Below, piece by piece: positions 59,851 through 64,000 of a stretch of DNA of 64,000 bases. Within the stretch, counting starts at the first letter, position 1. Every line of letters begins with the position of its first letter. The notes below the pieces were generated by a model that did no database searches, was not told the DNA's origin, and worked only from the letters and a program-made list of their open reading frames with translations. The stretch spans positions 1 to 64,000 of the forward strand of contig JAGCPZ010000058.1 in assembly GCA_017965445.1 (NCBI GenBank), given 5' to 3'. Source of the DNA: Fibrobacter sp. (GTDB taxonomy: Bacteria > Fibrobacterota > Fibrobacteria > Fibrobacterales > Fibrobacteraceae). Made by a program: the position numbers and the translations under genes.

Positions 59851-60824
59851 TGGACGCACTCACCCGTATTCGACAACTGGGAATGCCCCGCCGTAACAAC
59901 GAGCTGTGGACATTCTTCCCCGTAGCAAAAATCCCGACGCAGGAATTTCCGGACGCATGCGCTAGCGAAGATGATTTTTCTAAAGAGAATGACTTTGCGG
60001 CATTACTCCCGCTCGCCAAGAACGCACGCACAATGAAGCGGACGATTCCCGACGGCGCCGCCGAAATGGCCATGCTCAAGTGCAACAATGACTTTGGTCA
60101 CACCGTCTTAGACATCGGCAAAGGCGCCAAGGTGAGCCTCGAAATTCTCGACAACAAGGTCGCCCACGACATTGCCGCAGAACGCTTCGACTTGAACATC
60201 GCCGAAGACGCCGACGTGGAAATCTTCTTTGCAAACCCGGCCTGCGATTTGCCGCTCCGTTTCAGGCACTTCAACATCAACCAAGCCGCAGGCTCCACCG
60301 TCCGATTTTCCAGCATCTGCCGCGACACCGCCATCGGGCGCATAAGCGTTGAATGCCACCTCAAAGGTGAAGGTGCAAACTTCGATTATCGCAGCCTCCA
60401 TGTTCTCGATGGCGAAGCCTCGCAGCACAGCCGCCTCACCATCTACCACGAAGCACCGCGCACCACGAGCACCCAGCTCGCCCGCAACCTGCTTTCGGGG
60501 TCTGCACGCGTGAGCTACGACGGAAGCGTGATTGTCGGCTACGACTGCACGGGAGTGAACTCCAGCCAGCTCGTGAATACCATCCTCATGAGCGAAGATG
60601 CAAGCGTCTCCGTGAAGCCCGTCCTCAAGATTTATCACGACGACGTGGAATGCACCCACGGCAACACCGTCGGCGAACTCGATGCCGAACAAATGTTCTA
60701 TCTCGTGAGCCGCGGCATCCCGAAAAAAGCAGCCCAGGAAATGCTCATGCGCTCCTTTGCACAAGAGACGTTCCTCCCGCTCCCCGACAGCCCCGCCAAA
60801 AAACGGCTGATGGACAGTCTTTAA
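59850..60824 (+). CDS. sufD: Fe-S cluster assembly scaffold protein SufD
   Basis: The 324-residue protein belongs to SufB/SufD: a beta-helix core and the C-terminal 'HDDVECTHGNTVGELDAEQMFYLVSRGIPKKAAQEMLM'-type motif, in which the His of 'CTHG' fits SufD. A short N-terminal region contains 'MPRRNNELWTFFPVAK'. No sufB is present next to it, although sufB usually accompanies sufCD. A separate sufB elsewhere is assumed. Confidence 0.86.
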   Translation: MDALTRIRQLGMPRRNNELWTFFPVAKIPTQEFPDACASEDDFSKENDFAALLPLAKNARTMKRTIPDGAAEMAMLKCNNDFGHTVLDIGKGAKVSLEILDNKVAHDIAAERFDLNIAEDADVEIFFANPACDLPLRFRHFNINQAAGSTVRFSSICRDTAIGRISVECHLKGEGANFDYRSLHVLDGEASQHSRLTIYHEAPRTTSTQLARNLLSGSARVSYDGSVIVGYDCTGVNSSQLVNTILMSEDASVSVKPVLKIYHDDVECTHGNTVGELDAEQMFYLVSRGIPKKAAQEMLMRSFAQETFLPLPDSPAKKRLMDSL

Positions 60825-60851
60825 ACGAGAGAATCTCTTTGGGCTACAGAA

Positions 60852-60882
60852 AGAAAGGCGACGTTTGTCGCCTTCTTTTTTT
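60852..60882 (+). terminator. Rho-independent terminator of the sufCD operon
   Basis: AGAAAGGCGAC and GTCGCCTTCT form a stem around a TTT-type loop, followed by a run of seven T. It begins 28 bp after sufD. Confidence 0.92.
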
Positions 60883-61001
60883 GATAAGAGAGATACTTTA
60901 CCAAAGCCACATTTGCAAAGATATGTAAAATTTCATATAAAAATATTACGTAAAAACAACAAATATCTATATTTACCCAAAACCCTTAAACAGGAGTCTG
61001 T

Positions 61002-61490
61002 ATGAATCCTAACAAAATAGGTGTAGTCCTTGTCTTTTCTTTGAGCTTTGTTCTTACATCATGCTGGCCAACTGATTCTGATTCAAATTCAAGTAAATGT
61101 AATTTTGCGGAAACAGACAGCGAATGGGTTTACCAAACGTCCAGTAACTACGAAGACGGTTCCACTGAATCTGATGTCAAAGTCACAGTAACGGATACTG
61201 GAGCCGTAGAACATTACAAATCAGTCAAGCGCGGCTCATCACTTCATACAGGGTGCGATAACCTCATGCCATCTGTAATGGGTACTGAAGAAAATCCCCA
61301 AACATCGACTTCGGACAAGTTTACAGGTACATTTTACTGCAAAAACAGTGAATACCATTCTGAATTTGACTATTACATCAATTTTAAAGACGAAAGTAGC
61401 CAATACAAGTCTCGCAAACAATTGTTCGATAAACACATGGAATCTTGCAAAGCAGCCGGTAAATATTACGGCGGCGGCCCTTTTTTCTAG
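61002..61490 (+). CDS. Lipoprotein of unknown function
   Basis: A lipobox is present ('VLTSC', Cys at residue 21). The 140-residue mature part has Cys at several positions, aromatic and polar residues, and a final 'KYYGGGPFF'. A GGAG sequence precedes the ATG. No family recognised. It precedes another secreted protein gene by 80 bp. Confidence 0.68.
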   Translation: MNPNKIGVVLVFSLSFVLTSCWPTDSDSNSSKCNFAETDSEWVYQTSSNYEDGSTESDVKVTVTDTGAVEHYKSVKRGSSLHTGCDNLMPSVMGTEENPQTSTSDKFTGTFYCKNSEYHSEFDYYINFKDESSQYKSRKQLFDKHMESCKAAGKYYGGGPFF

Positions 61491-61570
61491 TAGTGTTTGT
61501 GCGCAAAGATGCTATATGACAATATTGCCGGAATGGTGAAAAACCTTTTGCAACATAGACCCATCTTTTT

Positions 61571-62419
61571 ATGAGAAAACTTATCCTTATCATTACTTTG
61601 GGAGCATTGAACGCATTCGCTATCGATTGCCTCCGTTCCACCTTTGACATTTTCGCCAAAGAATATCCAAATTCTAGTGAGCCTACAACAGCGATTTACA
61701 AAAATTTTTTTGTAGATAGCATTTACCTCCATTATGCGGACACAAGACACAGCACGGAGTTCGACAACAACAAGTATTACTACACAGGCACTCATGTTGA
61801 CAGCGCCAAGACCTACACCAAAGAACACGGCTCCGACGATTGGGAAATCAAAGTCCTAAGTCCAGAAGAGTTAACTCTTGAAGCCTATGGAGTCAAGACC
61901 ACCATTACACAAGAGGGCGATTTCAAAAGAGTCCGCCAAGAAGGCAAGGGCAATCCTCCAATCATTGAATACCTGATTTACGAAACAAAAGACTCCGTCT
62001 TTTACGTTGTTTCATATCTCGATTCATCAGGAAATAAAAGCCCCGATGGTCTAAACACCTATGTGCACACAGTTTACATCCGCAACGATACTTTATATCA
62101 ATCCGAAGACGGTTCCGGAAAATATATCGTTCGCGACTCAGCAAACGAAAACAAGTGTTACGAATATAACTCCTACCTCAAAAACGAAATTCACGCCACT
62201 TACGAATACGAAATGAGAGGTGACACGCTTACCGCCACCGAAAAGATTCTCGGAGGTTACCGAAGCACGTTCACCCTATTCTTCGTCCCCAATGAAAAAT
62301 ACTCCACAGCAATTATATCTGGCAAACGCCGCCCGAGGTTCAATCCGGCAAAATCAAGGGACCTCGACCTGCTCGGCCGCCCCGCCAAAAACAAGCATAA
62401 TTTCATAGTCAAGCACTAA
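61571..62419 (+). CDS. Secreted hypothetical protein
   Basis: The signal peptide MRKLILIITLGALNAFA leads a 265-residue mature chain with repeated beta-like segments ('KNFFVDSIYLHYADT', 'VHTVYIRNDTLYQSEDGSGKYIV') and a C-terminal 'LDLLGRPAKNKHNFIVKH', a tail style common in Fibrobacter secreted proteins ('LGRPA'). Function unknown. Confidence 0.68.
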   Translation: MRKLILIITLGALNAFAIDCLRSTFDIFAKEYPNSSEPTTAIYKNFFVDSIYLHYADTRHSTEFDNNKYYYTGTHVDSAKTYTKEHGSDDWEIKVLSPEELTLEAYGVKTTITQEGDFKRVRQEGKGNPPIIEYLIYETKDSVFYVVSYLDSSGNKSPDGLNTYVHTVYIRNDTLYQSEDGSGKYIVRDSANENKCYEYNSYLKNEIHATYEYEMRGDTLTATEKILGGYRSTFTLFFVPNEKYSTAIISGKRRPRFNPAKSRDLDLLGRPAKNKHNFIVKH

Positions 62420-62439
62420 AAACAGCCAATAGAAAAAAG

Positions 62440-62468
62440 AACCCGCCGGATCGCTCCGACGGGTTTTT
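62440..62468 (+). terminator. Rho-independent terminator of the 61571 gene
   Basis: ACCCGCCGGA and TCCGACGGGT form a nearly perfect ten-base stem around TCGC, followed by TTTT. Confidence 0.9.
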
Positions 62469-62469
62469 A

Positions 62470-62548
62470 GCATTGCTGTGATTTTTTCTCATTTCCACTC
62501 GTTAACCCAAATTGTAGCTTCAGCTACGTGTTAACTCACGAGCAATGC
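62470..62548. other. Triple nested inverted repeat
   Basis: Outer GCATTGCT/AGCAATGC, middle GTTAAC/GTTAAC and inner GTAGCT/AGCTAC are nested in order. It follows the terminator directly and has no coding potential that I can see. It may be a small structured RNA. The 62549-62760 stretch to the right shows nothing I can name. Confidence 0.45.
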
Positions 62549-62760
62549 TCCTTCTGACCCCAACACACCCAAACGATTATCTCGTCGCTTTCTCCTTCCT
62601 TGCCAATGGAGGCAACCATCGACTCCTTTAATGTACGTGATAAATCAGCAAATGTGAAAAAAAAATTTCAAATTTAAAGTCCAAATCGGAATAGTTTAAA
62701 ATATTTTACAATCTTCTTTCCCATCCAAGCCGAACCATTTGCTTACAGCATTTCCAGGGC

Positions 62761-62783
62761 AAAAAAAGCCGCGTAAAGCGGCC
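62761..62783 (-). terminator. Rho-independent terminator of the 42-residue membrane protein gene
   Basis: On the minus strand GCCGC-TTTAC-GCGGC forms a short GC-rich hairpin followed by seven T residues, 13 bp beyond the stop codon. Confidence 0.85.
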
Positions 62784-62795
62784 TATTTCAACGAC

Positions 62796-62924
62796 TTAGA
62801 TAAAATTCAAAAGGAACAAAAGCGCGCAGCCGCTAAAGGCCACGACAAAATTAACAACGAACTGCTCAAAGGAAGTTCGCTTCGGATCGTCTTCCGATAC
62901 ACGATTTTCGTCCCAATAACCCAT
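62796..62924 (-). CDS. 42-residue single-helix membrane protein
   Basis: From the ATG at 62924 the reading frame begins MGYWDENRVSEDDPKR and ends with a hydrophobic helix ('QFVVNFVVAFSGCALLFLLNFI'). A terminator lies immediately downstream, which supports a real gene. A purine-rich GAGAAGAG precedes the start. Function unknown. Confidence 0.62.
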   Translation of the reverse strand: MGYWDENRVSEDDPKRTSFEQFVVNFVVAFSGCALLFLLNFI

Positions 62925-63114
62925 TCTCTTCTCGTTATGTAGAATTCTATCTACATTTCATAATCTAATATATTTTTCCCAAAAGCAAATGTTTTTTTAA
63001 AATATCCTGTATGAGTCTGCAAGACAATTTGATTCATGTCACCCAAATATTTCGCACAAAACAACTTATTTCTTACAAACTTGTTCCATTATCAAAAAAA
63101 CGGAACAAAACATC

Positions 63115-64000
63115 CTAATTTTTGCTTTCTTCAATTTTCTTGATGGGTTCGTCCATCATGCGTTCGGCAATAACTTCCGGCGTTTCTTCTGCCACGGCGG
63201 CGTTCGATTCTTCTGGCATCCACGGTTTGTCGAGACTCTTTTCCCAAGACACCGTCGGAGCTTGAACATCTTCGTGAGATGCATCAACAATCGGGAGGCC
63301 CAAAAGTTCGCGGGCGCGGTTGAGGGCGGCATCGATATTACCGAGAGCATTCTCTTCGCCAAGTTGCTTGAGGACTCCAGCACGGGTCAACGCCACCACC
63401 GGTTGGGCATGCACACCGCTCAACAACAACTGCGTCCCCTCACGCTTGCTGCGGTTGAGCAAATCTTCAATCATCTGGATACCGGCGGCATCGATACTCG
63501 AAACACTGCGCATGCGCAAAATCAAAATCTTCGGCTTTTCCGAAATGCGGTTCATCGTTTCCTTGAACTTATCTACAGCGCCAAAGAATAGAGAACCAGC
63601 AAGTTCATAGACAACTACACCCTTCGGCACCTGACGAGAAAGTTCGTTGTGAGCAGCTTCTTCGTCGTCTTCCTTGAGAGCAGAAGTCACCGATTCCACT
63701 TCGGCCACATCAGACATTCGCTTGATAAAGAGCACTGCAGCAAGGAGCACGCCCACTTCAATAGCGACCGTAAGGTCGATAATCACCGTGAGGAAGAATG
63801 CCACAAGCATCACAGTCACGTCACTCTTCGGAGCCTTGAACATCTTGATGACGCTACGGTAACCGCACATGTTGAAAGCGACCTGGAAAAGCACAGCGGC
63901 AAGGGCTGCCATCGGAATCATTTCGGCATACTTGCCGAGCACGAGCATAATCAAAAGCAGAACAACAGCATGGACAAGGCCAGAAATCGGGCTCACGGCA
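63115..64000 (-). CDS. SulP-family anion transporter with STAS domain, N-terminus outside window
   Basis: The visible part has the last transmembrane helices ('GLVHAVVLLLIMLVLGKYAEMIPMAALAAVLFQVA', 'VTVMLVAFFLTVIIDLTVAIEVGVLLAAVLFIKRM') and a C-terminal STAS domain ('VVYELAGSLFFGAVDKFKETM', 'ILRMRSVSSIDAAGIQMIEDLL', 'LLLSGVHAQPV'). The frame continues past 64000, so the gene is cut by the window edge. SulP proteins transport sulfate, bicarbonate or other anions. The last 60 residues are a charged tail. Confidence 0.88.
   Translation of the reverse strand, partial: AVSPISGLVHAVVLLLIMLVLGKYAEMIPMAALAAVLFQVAFNMCGYRSVIKMFKAPKSDVTVMLVAFFLTVIIDLTVAIEVGVLLAAVLFIKRMSDVAEVESVTSALKEDDEEAAHNELSRQVPKGVVVYELAGSLFFGAVDKFKETMNRISEKPKILILRMRSVSSIDAAGIQMIEDLLNRSKREGTQLLLSGVHAQPVVALTRAGVLKQLGEENALGNIDAALNRARELLGLPIVDASHEDVQAPTVSWEKSLDKPWMPEESNAAVAEETPEVIAERMMDEPIKKIEESKN

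Noticed and set aside
62739-62942. A 67-codon plus-strand frame
   Set aside because: A minus-strand frame with a proper terminator occupies the same DNA and is better supported.

Overview
The window looks like a Fibrobacter chromosome (Fibrobacterota). The evidence is the two copies of the 'Fibrobacter succinogenes major paralogous domain' in one lipoprotein, the many lipoproteins with long serine linkers after the lipobox, a GH10 xylanase-like protein with a C-terminal sorting-type tail next to a CotH protein, and Bacteroidota-like ParC/ParE. No rRNA, tRNA, CRISPR array or transposase gene was found.

Layout. 1-1831: rimP-nusA-infB on the minus strand. 2092-7395: surface lipoproteins and two CsgG/PEGA-type envelope proteins. 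7633-16757: Nudix hydrolase, lipoproteins, a degenerate LytM protein, a tail-anchored STAS protein, outer-membrane proteins and a Xer recombinase. 17120-34502: parE and parC, separated by about 13 kb of accessory DNA with an NgoPII-type restriction-modification pair, an ORF6N-PLD protein, CotH and tandem GH10 genes flanked by two paralogous membrane-protein genes, and two toxin-antitoxin modules. 34735-43081: ftsE, two SurA-like chaperones, a giant HrpA helicase, a tiny zinc-ribbon protein and an acyl-CoA thioesterase. 43082-47542: three 39-bp palindromes, a MATE transporter, a periplasmic ABM-fold protein and a LysR regulator. 47543-56589: an apparent ten-gene operon joining larB, larC and larE (nickel-pincer nucleotide synthesis) to tatA, tatC and three proteins with Tat-type motifs. 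56880-60824: dnaG, sufC, sufD. 61002-64000: secreted proteins, a 42-aa membrane protein and a partial SulP transporter.

The most interesting system is the lar-tat operon. LarB, LarC and LarE build the nickel-pincer cofactor, but there is no classical LarA in the window. The operon instead encodes a Tat-exported DUF362 protein whose His174, Lys184 and His201 have nearly the spacing of the LarA cofactor-site residues. Tat exports folded, cofactor-loaded proteins, so a periplasmic nickel-pincer enzyme fed by the membrane polyferredoxin and the Tat-lipoprotein aldo-keto reductase is a coherent hypothesis. It is an inference.

Other strong observations are a tandem GH10 protein whose two domains have each lost the opposite catalytic glutamate, three precisely matched 39-bp inverted repeats upstream of a MATE gene, dispersed intergenic repeats that sit in frame inside hrpA and larC, a likely leaderless toxin-antitoxin operon with its operator on the -35 box, and a 19-bp motif shared by the parE and parC leaders.
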